DNA from: Sulfuricurvum sp.
GTDB taxonomy: Bacteria > Campylobacterota > Campylobacteria > Campylobacterales > Sulfurimonadaceae
NCBI GenBank assembly: GCA_030679635.1
Contig: JAUXSZ010000198.1
Span: 1-5,765, forward strand
Direction of reading: 5' to 3'
Length of the DNA stretch: 5,765 bases
Positions 1 through 5,403 of this stretch are shown piece by piece. The notes below the pieces were generated by a model, which did not search any database, had not been told where the DNA came from, and saw only the letters and a program-made list of their open reading frames with translations. Position 1 is the first letter of the stretch; each line of letters begins with the position of its first letter. A program made the position numbers and the translations under genes.

Positions 1-2
1 CT

Positions 3-845
3 ATTGCCTACGATATTAACGCAAAAATGGGTGGAGGATCTCTGGAATGGATGAAACGCAAAGTTATTTTTATTCGTCTAAGTGGACCGAGACGTTCTGA
101 TATCGTGGCAGCTGACTATACTTTGTCGTATCAAAAAGTGATTTTGAGCGGAGGAATGTATGCTTTTGCAAAATGGGCCAATCGAGAACAAACGGATTTC
201 TATTATACGTCGTTAAATGATTTTAAGCCAACCATTTACAAAGTGAATCTGGCAACAGGGAACAAAGTGGCCGTTATCTCTTCGGATGGGATGGCTGTCT
301 GTTCGGATGTGAGTGAAGACGGTAAACAATTGTTATTGACATTGGCTCCAGCAGGTCAGCCAGATATTTATCTTTATGATATCGTGAGCAAAGAAAAAAA
401 ACGTCTTACCGATTACTCCGGGATAGATGTTAATGGACAGTTTATGGGCAATAATACGATTGCCTTCGTATCAAATAGGATGGGGCATCCCAATATATTT
501 TCTAAAAAAATGGACAGTTCTGCTGTGAATCAACTGGTCTTTGAGGGAAAAAATAATTCTACCTGCAGTACGTATCGTAATTGGATTGTCTATAAGGCGC
601 GTGAAAATAGTGCAGGTAATAGCAGTGCGTTTAATCTCCACCTCATTTCTCTTAATAATCATTCAGTACGACGTTTAACAAGCAGCGGAGAGAACGATTA
701 TCCTCGATTTTCGCATGACGGAGAAGCGATATTGCACATTAAACATGAAGGGTCTCATAGTATGGTTGGGATCATTCGTCTTGGTGTGAATAAAAGTTTC
801 TCTTTCCCTCTGAATATTGGGCGAATGCAATCAATTGACTGGTGA
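3..845 (+). CDS. tolB: Tol-Pal system protein TolB, C-terminal beta-propeller part (5' end outside window)
   Basis: TolB is the periplasmic beta-propeller that binds Pal and links it to the TolQRA inner-membrane motor, helping the outer membrane constrict at division. The frame is open from base 3 (I-A-Y-D-I-N-A-K before the first in-window Met at 27), so that ATG is internal and the gene starts upstream; 280 residues are visible. TolB-type propeller repeats can be read: DIYLYD followed by KKRLTDYSGIDVNGQF (about residues 121-147), TIAFVSNRMGHPNIF (152-166), and RRLTSSGENDYPRFSHDG (about 223-240), the PD40 pattern of RLT-x-G-x-D-x-P-x-FS-DG. The N-terminal TolA/Pal-contact domain is not in view. 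The protein ends at W280 with TGA. pal follows after 57 bases, the usual tolB-pal order, with its own likely promoter in between. Assignment by motif and context is secure; the fragment alone cannot show the signal peptide. Confidence 0.93.
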   Translation: MAYDINAKMGGGSLEWMKRKVIFIRLSGPRRSDIVAADYTLSYQKVILSGGMYAFAKWANREQTDFYYTSLNDFKPTIYKVNLATGNKVAVISSDGMAVCSDVSEDGKQLLLTLAPAGQPDIYLYDIVSKEKKRLTDYSGIDVNGQFMGNNTIAFVSNRMGHPNIFSKKMDSSAVNQLVFEGKNNSTCSTYRNWIVYKARENSAGNSSAFNLHLISLNNHSVRRLTSSGENDYPRFSHDGEAILHIKHEGSHSMVGIIRLGVNKSFSFPLNIGRMQSIDW

Positions 846-861
846 TTTACCTTTTTTTAGG

Positions 862-867
862 TACAAT
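862..867 (+). promoter_or_regulatory. Probable sigma-70 -10 element for pal
   Basis: TACAAT lies in the 57-base tolB-pal gap, directly preceded by a run of seven T (852-858) and AGG. A T-rich stretch just upstream of the -10, with no clear -35, is the arrangement known for the main sigma factor of Campylobacterota. A TTGACT at 835-840 is about 21 bases away, too far for a normal -35. A second candidate, TATTAT at 874-879, would start transcription closer to the gene. Read-through from tolB is also possible. Inferred from pattern only. Confidence 0.5.
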
Positions 868-888
868 TACGATTATTATATTCAAACC

Positions 889-893
889 AAAGG
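889..893 (+). promoter_or_regulatory. Ribosome binding site of pal
   Basis: AAAGG sits nine bases before the ATG at 903. It supports that ATG as the pal start, which also gives a complete lipoprotein signal peptide. Confidence 0.7.
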
Positions 894-902
894 TAATATA
901 TC

Positions 903-1457
903 ATGAAACGTGTAGCATATTTTAGCGCTGTCCTTGCAGTCTTAGTCTTTAGTGGGTGTTCAAGTAAAGGGCCTTCTATCGATGCAACGGCAAATGGCAG
1001 TGTTTCAGGAAATGGTAGCAATAATGCAGGTATGGCAACCTCAGAGAACAAAAATACAGACAGTACTGCGGTTATTGCACCAATTACAAATGCGAATTCG
1101 GCGGATAAAGGATCTAGCTCTACGGATACTTCAAATAATCAAATTGCGAGTATTTTATTTGACTACGATAAATATGAGATCCGTGCAAATATGCAACAGT
1201 CAATAAAAGTGAATGCTGAATTGCTAAAAGCAAAAACCGTCAAACTTGAAGGTAATTGTGATGAGTTCGGCAGCGATGAGTACAATTTTGCATTGGGTCT
1301 TAAGCGTACAAATGCTGTTAAATCAGCTCTCGTAAACGAAGGGATGAATGCGGATTCCATCACTATGGTCAGTTTAGGTGAAGGCAATCCTATGTGTATG
1401 GAAAAAACACAAGAGTGCTGGGCACAAAATCGTCGCGTTGATTTCAAACTTCCATAA
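903..1457 (+). CDS. pal: Peptidoglycan-associated outer-membrane lipoprotein Pal
   Basis: Pal is anchored in the outer membrane by lipid, binds peptidoglycan non-covalently and is the TolB partner. The 184-residue product has a short positively charged start (MKR), a hydrophobic stretch to residue 17, and a lipobox ending S17-G18-C19; the -3 residue is Phe rather than the usual Leu. Residues about 20-80 are a flexible linker rich in Ser, Asn, Thr and Gly. The OmpA-like domain runs from about 82 to 184: ILFDYDKYEI, then EGNCDEFGSDEYN (117-128), GLKRTNAV and the end motif NRRVDF (176-181). D120 and R135 align with the OmpA residues that bind meso-diaminopimelate (D241 and R256 in E. coli OmpA). 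Three cysteines in the mature domain (C119, C165, C172) are not in E. coli Pal and appear typical of the Campylobacterota version (Omp18 in Campylobacter). The TAA stop directly abuts the cpoB start. Confidence 0.96.
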   Translation: MKRVAYFSAVLAVLVFSGCSSKGPSIDATANGSVSGNGSNNAGMATSENKNTDSTAVIAPITNANSADKGSSSTDTSNNQIASILFDYDKYEIRANMQQSIKVNAELLKAKTVKLEGNCDEFGSDEYNFALGLKRTNAVKSALVNEGMNADSITMVSLGEGNPMCMEKTQECWAQNRRVDFKLP

Positions 1458-2330
1458 ATGCGTCTACTCGTTGTATCTTCGTTAGTTTTCTCTCTTTTAT
1501 GTGCATCGGAACCCTCGGTTTTCGGTGCAGGCAATCTCAACCAGCCTAATCCGTATGGTCTTACCTCCGAAGAAAAATTAATACTAGAAAATAAAAAAGA
1601 GATAGAAGCTGTTACGCAAAAAAGCAATCTTCAAACGGCCAAAGTTGACAGTGCAACGGAGCGTTTAGATGGTCTTGGGGCAGTGGTTGAAGGTCTAAAT
1701 CAATCGGTACATGAACATGCAATTGCACTGCAAAAAATAACGGAAGCAACCGCTTCTGATAGTAATGTGTCCTCTATTATTGACGGATTACGTGCAGAAA
1801 ATCATACTAACAGTGAAAATATCATTCAGCTTAAAACATTACTGGAAGAACTTTCTCATGTGGTTGATTCGATTAATGCCTCTTATGTAAGTAAAGAAGA
1901 ATTTTTGCTTCTGATGAAGCAACTCAAGATGACGCCTCCTTTAAAGACAGAAGGAAGCGGTAAAATGGATACTCAAGCCCTTGAAAAAAAGGCAAAAGAG
2001 TATTTTGATCAAAAAAAATATGCGGATGCGCAAAGCTATTATGAGATGTTGATTCAAAAAAAATATAAGATCTCGGAATCTAATTTTTGGATAGGTGAAA
2101 CCTATTTTCAACGCAAAGAATACAAGGATGCCATCTCTTACTACAAGCAAAGCGCTTCGCTTAATGACAAAGCGTCTTATATGCCTACATTGCTTTTGCA
2201 TACGGGAAATGCGATGGAAAAGAATGGTGATATCACGAGTGCGAAAGCTTTTTACAAAGCAACAATCGGAAAGTATAGTGGAAGTGGTGCTGCTAATGAA
2301 GCACAAGAGCGACTCTCTAAGCTAAAATAG
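1458..2330 (+). CDS. cpoB: Tol-Pal accessory TPR protein CpoB/YbgF
   Basis: CpoB (YbgF) is a periplasmic protein; in E. coli it coordinates peptidoglycan synthesis by PBP1B with Tol-driven constriction. The 290-residue product starts with a Sec-type signal peptide (MRLLVVSSLVFSLLCAS..., likely cut near V-F-G-A, residues 21-24). It continues as a mostly helical, heptad-like segment of about residues 36-155, matching the family's N-terminal coiled-coil trimerisation region but longer. A charged linker (160-170) precedes C-terminal TPR units at about 173-206 (AKEYFDQKKYADAQSYYEML), 208-240 (WIGETYFQRKEYKDAISYYKQ) and 245-275 (LLLHTGNAMEKNGDITSAKAFYK). The ATG immediately follows the pal TAA with no spacer and no obvious Shine-Dalgarno sequence, so translation probably depends on ribosomes finishing pal. 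Position behind tolB-pal confirms the family; the detailed E. coli role is transferred by analogy. Confidence 0.9.
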   Translation: MRLLVVSSLVFSLLCASEPSVFGAGNLNQPNPYGLTSEEKLILENKKEIEAVTQKSNLQTAKVDSATERLDGLGAVVEGLNQSVHEHAIALQKITEATASDSNVSSIIDGLRAENHTNSENIIQLKTLLEELSHVVDSINASYVSKEEFLLLMKQLKMTPPLKTEGSGKMDTQALEKKAKEYFDQKKYADAQSYYEMLIQKKYKISESNFWIGETYFQRKEYKDAISYYKQSASLNDKASYMPTLLLHTGNAMEKNGDITSAKAFYKATIGKYSGSGAANEAQERLSKLK

Positions 2331-2362
2331 CTATATGTCTATTTTCAGGATAGCTATAGCTA
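2327..2362 (+). repeat. AT-rich direct repeat and 12-bp palindrome upstream of slyD
   Basis: The 9-mer ATAGCTATA occurs at 2327-2335 and again at 2350-2358, 23 bases apart start to start. The second copy is part of a perfect 12-bp palindrome, TAGCTATAGCTA (2351-2362). An overlapping inverted repeat, AAAATAG (2324-2330) with CTATTTT (2339-2345), could fold as a weak, AT-only-tailed hairpin after cpoB. The palindrome lies just upstream of the proposed slyD -10, where an operator would be expected. That it binds a regulator is inference. Confidence 0.4.
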
Positions 2363-2366
2363 ATTG

Positions 2367-2375
2367 TGCTAAAAT
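2367..2375 (+). promoter_or_regulatory. Probable extended -10 promoter of slyD
   Basis: TGC followed by TAAAAT (2370-2375) fits an extended -10 hexamer, placing the transcription start near 2382 and leaving a leader of about 25 bases. No good -35 is seen 17 bases upstream (AGGATA), as is common in Campylobacterota. The AT-rich palindrome at 2351-2362 overlaps the region between the two elements. This would be the main promoter of the slyD-to-mtnN group. Confidence 0.5.
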
Positions 2376-2395
2376 CGCGTTATCTTAAAATTTGT

Positions 2396-2399
2396 AAGG
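2396..2399 (+). promoter_or_regulatory. Ribosome binding site of slyD
   Basis: AAGG lies seven bases before the ATG at 2407, a normal spacing, and fixes the slyD start at MAIEANQIV. Confidence 0.65.
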
Positions 2400-2406
2400 C
2401 AAATCA

Positions 2407-2928
2407 ATGGCAATTGAAGCAAATCAGATCGTTTCGATCGAGTATGAAGTACGTGATGGACAGAACATTGTAGACAGTAATGTTGGTGGAGCTCCACTGG
2501 TATTTATGTTTGGTAAAAGTCAAGTTATTCCAGGTTTAGAATCAGGAATTGCAGATATGAAAATCGGTGAAAAATCAGATGTAATGGTCAAAGCAGCTGA
2601 TGCTTACGGCGATTACAACGAAGAAGCACAGCAAGAACTTCCACGTGAGCAATTCGCTGGTATCGATTTGAACCCGGGAATGACTCTTTACGGTCAGGGT
2701 GAAGATGGCGGAACAGTTCAAGTAACCGTCAAAGAAGTAAAAGACGAAAATGTTATTATTGATTTCAATCACCCATTAGCGGGCAAAGATTTGATGTTTA
2801 CGGTAACGATCAACAATATTCGTGACGCATCTGCTGAAGAGGCGAAGAGCGGTATCCCTGCTGAAAATGCTGTCGATGACAGCGGATGTTGTGGAAGCGG
2901 TGGTAACCACGGTTGTGGATGTCACTAA
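2407..2928 (+). CDS. slyD: FKBP-type peptidyl-prolyl cis-trans isomerase SlyD
   Basis: SlyD is a cytoplasmic prolyl isomerase and chaperone; in several bacteria its tail binds nickel and supplies it for hydrogenase maturation. The 173-residue product begins with the FKBP half-domain (IVSIEYEVRDGQNIVDSN, then FMFGKSQVIPGLESGIADMKIGEK, residues 34-56, with the conserved I-P-G-L-E). It is interrupted by the IF chaperone insert (about 68-122, AYGDYNEEAQQELPREQF onward), and the FKBP fold closes with DFNHPLAGKDLMFTVTI (119-135). The tail GCCGSGGNHGCGCH (160-173) holds four Cys and two His, a compact metal-binding segment much shorter than the His-rich E. coli tail. No signal peptide. The last codons overlap the probable GTG start of the next gene by 14 bases. 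Family is certain; nickel as the natural metal is inference. Confidence 0.95.
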   Translation: MAIEANQIVSIEYEVRDGQNIVDSNVGGAPLVFMFGKSQVIPGLESGIADMKIGEKSDVMVKAADAYGDYNEEAQQELPREQFAGIDLNPGMTLYGQGEDGGTVQVTVKEVKDENVIIDFNHPLAGKDLMFTVTINNIRDASAEEAKSGIPAENAVDDSGCCGSGGNHGCGCH

Positions 2929-3685
2929 TTTTATAACTGCTTCAAACGCCTCAGCAGAGGCGTTTAAGACCGCAAATTTATTAAAAGGTTTATCGGTTAA
3001 TGCCATGATAATTGGCGAGCGCGGTACCGGTAAACTTACTCTTGCACGTTACATTCTTCCCCATGCTCCCATTGTTGATGCAAGCTGTTTTGATGAACTT
3101 CTTGAAGCGGTTGAACGGCATAATGAAATTATTATTCACCGTCTTGATGATGTAGCCAACCTCAAACGTTTAATTGAAACACTCAATCGTACTAAAACAC
3201 GTGTTATTGCAACCGGTGGAACTCGGTATACTCAAGATCAATTGGATGAAATTTTTGCCATTCGCCTTCTTCTTCCTCCACTGCGGGAACGGATAGAAGA
3301 CATAGAGGTCCTTACGGATCTTTTTGTACAAGAAGCACAGAATACGTTTGGACGATCGGATGGGTTTGATACGCAAGAGTTTATTCCCGACGTGAGTGAA
3401 AACGGACTCTCTTTGCGCCGACAGGTTTATTTGCACTACTTGTTGAGCAGCATTAAAGAAAATGATCTGATGGAGATTGTTGAGCATTTCTTAGTGGATC
3501 AGCTTGGCAGTAATAATGATTACCGCAAGTTTTTGCATTTGTATGAGGTGCCGTTGATTCGAGCAGGGATCAAACGGTTTAAATCGCAGTTGCAGTTGGC
3601 CGATAAATTGGGACTCAACCGTAACACTTTGCGCAAAAAGATCGCTGAGAACAGCGACTATCAATTTGATTTAAAGGACATTTAG
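2915..3685 (+). CDS. Degenerate NtrC-type AAA+ protein with Fis-like DNA-binding C-terminus
   Basis: I do not know a named gene for this 256-residue protein. Its order of motifs is that of sigma-54 activators: N-terminal FITASNASAEAFKTANLLK (about 6-24, like the usual F-x-G-x-S start), Walker A GERGTGK (34-40), a weak Walker B-like EIIIHRLDD (71-79), a sensor I-like RVIATGGTRYT (97-106), LPPLRERIEDIEVL (120-133, a hallmark of the family), and a Fis-type helix-turn-helix at the end (about 210-243, LADKLGLNRNTLRKKI). Only about 38 residues separate Walker A from Walker B, and the GAFTGA loop that touches sigma-54 is absent, so activation of sigma-54 polymerase looks impossible. The start is uncertain: GTG 2915 keeps the whole conserved N-terminus and overlaps slyD by 14 bases, but has only a weak, distant GGAAG (2893-2897). 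ATG 2822 would overlap slyD by 107 bases, and ATG 3004 would cut off conserved sequence. A DNA-binding regulator is plausible; target unknown. Confidence 0.75.
   Translation: MDVTNFITASNASAEAFKTANLLKGLSVNAMIIGERGTGKLTLARYILPHAPIVDASCFDELLEAVERHNEIIIHRLDDVANLKRLIETLNRTKTRVIATGGTRYTQDQLDEIFAIRLLLPPLRERIEDIEVLTDLFVQEAQNTFGRSDGFDTQEFIPDVSENGLSLRRQVYLHYLLSSIKENDLMEIVEHFLVDQLGSNNDYRKFLHLYEVPLIRAGIKRFKSQLQLADKLGLNRNTLRKKIAENSDYQFDLKDI
2944..2965 (+). terminator. Strong hairpin 15 bases past slyD, inside the start of the next gene
   Basis: AAACGCCTC (2944-2952) pairs perfectly with GAGGCGTTT (2957-2965) around the loop AGCA, giving a 9-bp stem with a GC core and an A-rich/T-rich base. This is the shape of an intrinsic terminator for slyD, though no T-run continues past the stem (AAGACC follows). 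It also encodes residues about 11-17 (N-A-S-A-E-A-F) of the AAA+/Fis gene. It could act as a partial terminator, a processing or stability element for slyD mRNA, or a block on translation of the downstream gene. The hairpin is seen directly; its role is inferred. Confidence 0.5.
3673..3678 (+). promoter_or_regulatory. Ribosome binding site deciding the GTG start of fabD
   Basis: AAAGGA lies six bases before GTG 3685, inside the last codons of the AAA+/Fis gene. It supports GTG rather than the in-frame ATG at 3706 as the fabD start; starting at that ATG would leave no space for the first strand before the conserved PGQGSQ. Confidence 0.7.
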
Positions 3686-4623
3686 TGGATCACAAAAGAA
3701 TAGCAATGATTTTTCCAGGTCAGGGAAGCCAAAGCATTGGTATGGGGAAATCATTTTATGAAAATAGCCCTGTTGCACGTGAAATGTTTGAAAAAGCAGG
3801 TGCGCGTATCGGGGTTGATTTCACAAAATTGTTATTTGAAGAAAATGATCAGTTGAACCAAACCGCGTATACACAGCCTGCTATTTTGTTAATTTCTTTG
3901 ATTGCCTATCGATTATTTCAAGATGCGTTTCCCATCAAGCCCGTAATGTTGCTGGGGCACTCATTAGGTGAGTTCAGTGCGTTAAGTGCTGCTGGGGCGA
4001 TCGATTATGTCGATGCGGTTGAATTGGTGCATAAACGCGGTGCTTTGATGCAAAGCGCATGTGAAGATATTGATGCGGGGATGATGGCCATTTTGGGTTT
4101 AGAGGATGCCATCGTTGAGCAGCTCTGCGAAAAAGCAAATGCCCAGGGGAAAAAAGTGTGGCCTGCCAACTTTAACCAAAACGGTCAGCTTGTGGTTGCA
4201 GGGCTCAAAGCCGATTTGCAATCGATGGAAGCGACATTCAAAGAAGCAGGGGCAAAGCGAGCACTGTTGCTGAATATGTCGATTGCAAGCCACTGTCCGC
4301 TGCTTTCCGCTGCACAAGATCCGTTGGCCGAGGTGATGGAAAAAATGGTGAGCGATACGTTTATTTCCCCCGTAGTTTCCAACGTCACGATGCAAAAATA
4401 TGCAACCAAAGCAGATGCGGTGGCATTGCTCAAAGAGCAATTGGTTAAGCCGGTACGCTACAAACAGTCGATTGAATCGATTGTAGACGAGATCGACGTG
4501 ATGATCGAATTTGGCAACGGTGCCGTTCTCAAAGGGCTTAACAAGCGCAATGCACCCAACAATGAAACGTACGGCATATCGGATATGGAAACACTCTCCA
4601 AGGTGTGCGAAGCACTGAGATGA
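3685..4623 (+). CDS. fabD: Malonyl-CoA:ACP transacylase FabD
   Basis: FabD moves the malonyl group from CoA to acyl carrier protein in the cytoplasm, providing the extender unit for type II fatty-acid synthesis. The 312-residue product has the usual length for the family. Seen motifs: PGQGSQ (11-16; Q13 is the oxyanion-hole residue), the nucleophile elbow GHSLGE (91-96, Ser93), R118 of the KRG motif that grips the malonyl carboxylate, MQ (122-123), and ASHCPLL (201-207) with the catalytic His203. NFNQNGQLVVAG (162-173) and EFGNGAVLKGLNKR (275-288) complete the fold; the latter has Asn where the family usually has Pro in G-P-G. The start is GTG, sharing its first base with the upstream TAG stop (TAGTG), and the TGA stop overlaps the next ATG (ATGA), so it is translationally coupled on both sides. 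No acyl carrier protein or other fab gene is in the window. Confidence 0.97.
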   Translation: MDHKRIAMIFPGQGSQSIGMGKSFYENSPVAREMFEKAGARIGVDFTKLLFEENDQLNQTAYTQPAILLISLIAYRLFQDAFPIKPVMLLGHSLGEFSALSAAGAIDYVDAVELVHKRGALMQSACEDIDAGMMAILGLEDAIVEQLCEKANAQGKKVWPANFNQNGQLVVAGLKADLQSMEATFKEAGAKRALLLNMSIASHCPLLSAAQDPLAEVMEKMVSDTFISPVVSNVTMQKYATKADAVALLKEQLVKPVRYKQSIESIVDEIDVMIEFGNGAVLKGLNKRNAPNNETYGISDMETLSKVCEALR

Positions 4624-5378
4624 AAGTTTCTTTAATACAATCGGCACCCAAACTGAATCGCTCCAATCTTCAAGAGGTATTGGCCATTGTAGAAAAGCAT
4701 CATGGCTCGGATGTCGTTGTTTTTCCGGAGTTGGCGTTGAGCGGATACCTGTTACAGGATAAACTGTTTGAAGATGCGTGGAATATAGATGAGCTCCAAG
4801 AGCTGGCAGCTGCAAGTGCGCAGTGCGATATTGCTATTGGGGCAGCTCTTTGGGATAATGGAAAAGTCTATAACAGTGCTTTGTATTTCAGTCAGGGTGC
4901 ATTGGTTCATGTTCATCATAAAAATCATTTGCCTACGTACGGAATGTTCGAAGAGGGGCGTTATTTTGCGTCCGGAAACGAGATCAAGGGATTTAAAACA
5001 CGGCATGGGAATGCGGCTATCGTGATCTGTGAAGATATGTGGCGTGCAGAGACATTGGCTTCCCTGGCATTGCTTGATCCGGATGTCATTTATGTTCTGG
5101 CAGCCTCTCCGTCGAGAGACTTTAGCGATGAGGGGTTGTTGATTGAGCGCCAGTGGGACGCATTGCTGAAATCGTGCGCACTTTTGACCCATGCGTATGT
5201 CGTCTTTGTCAATCGTGTCGGATTTGAAGACGGATTAGGATTCTGGGGCGGAAGCCGCGTGATTACTCCGTTGGGAGAAAGCGAACATACCCTTTCTCTT
5301 TTGGACGGTGAAGAAAAAACGGTTACTTTGAATCATGCTCTTCAAAAGCTACAGCGTTACATCGTTAAGCATTCATAA
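4620..5378 (+). CDS. Stand-alone nitrilase-superfamily amidohydrolase, similar to NAD+ synthetase glutaminase domain
   Basis: A 252-residue carbon-nitrogen hydrolase; such enzymes split amides or nitriles through a Glu-Lys-Cys triad. All three are visible: E37 in VVFPELALSGY, K101 in HKNHLPTYGMFEEGRYF (with second Glu E112), and C137 in VICEDMW. The stretch LPTYGMFEEGRYF, the CEDMW motif, ASPSRDF (162-168) and NRVGFEDGLGFWGGS (198-212) are most like the N-terminal glutaminase domain of glutamine-dependent NAD+ synthetase, but no synthetase domain follows: the frame stops at TAA 5376-5378. The preferred start is ATG 4620, which gives MKVSLIQSAPKLNR and overlaps the fabD stop as ATGA; GTG 4605 is possible but its AAGG is too close. 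Cytoplasmic, no signal peptide. Substrate is not determinable from sequence; it could supply ammonia to a separate NadE or act on another amide. Superfamily sure, function open. Confidence 0.88.
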   Translation: MKVSLIQSAPKLNRSNLQEVLAIVEKHHGSDVVVFPELALSGYLLQDKLFEDAWNIDELQELAAASAQCDIAIGAALWDNGKVYNSALYFSQGALVHVHHKNHLPTYGMFEEGRYFASGNEIKGFKTRHGNAAIVICEDMWRAETLASLALLDPDVIYVLAASPSRDFSDEGLLIERQWDALLKSCALLTHAYVVFVNRVGFEDGLGFWGGSRVITPLGESEHTLSLLDGEEKTVTLNHALQKLQRYIVKHS

Positions 5379-5391
5379 AAATAATAGGATT

Positions 5392-5397
5392 AAAGGA
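5392..5397 (+). promoter_or_regulatory. Ribosome binding site of mtnN
   Basis: AAAGGA lies six bases before ATG 5404, in the 25-base gap after the amidohydrolase stop. The gap shows no convincing terminator and no clear promoter, so mtnN is probably co-transcribed with the genes upstream. Confidence 0.7.
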
Positions 5398-5403
5398 TTT
5401 GGA

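Noticed and set aside
848..863. TACCT / AGGTA inverted repeat around the T-run after tolB as a tolB terminator
   Set aside because: A 5-bp stem with the T-run in the loop rather than after the stem is not a terminator; the T-run is better explained as the upstream part of the pal promoter.
1163..1627. 154-codon open frame on the minus strand over pal and cpoB
   Set aside because: Antisense to the OmpA-like domain of pal and the cpoB signal peptide; no family resemblance and no upstream signals.
2324..2345. Intrinsic terminator after cpoB (AAAATAG with CTATTTT)
   Set aside because: The 7-bp stem has only one G-C pair and an 8-base loop, and no clean T-run follows, so it is too weak to call; recorded only as part of the repeat region.
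2900..2910. GTGGT-A-ACCAC dyad near the slyD 3' end
   Set aside because: Five-base arms with a one-base centre cannot form a hairpin and arise from Gly/Asn/His codons of the SlyD tail.
2822..2914. Extending the AAA+/Fis gene upstream to ATG 2822
   Set aside because: The extra 31 residues overlap the slyD tail by 107 bases, read as an out-of-frame translation of slyD (VVEAVVTTVV), and add nothing that matches the NtrC-family N-terminus.
4099..4815. 238-codon open frame on the minus strand across fabD and the amidohydrolase
   Set aside because: It lies entirely antisense to two well-supported genes, has no recognisable domain, no ribosome site that I could see, and a low-complexity His/Cys/Phe composition typical of a reverse-frame shadow.
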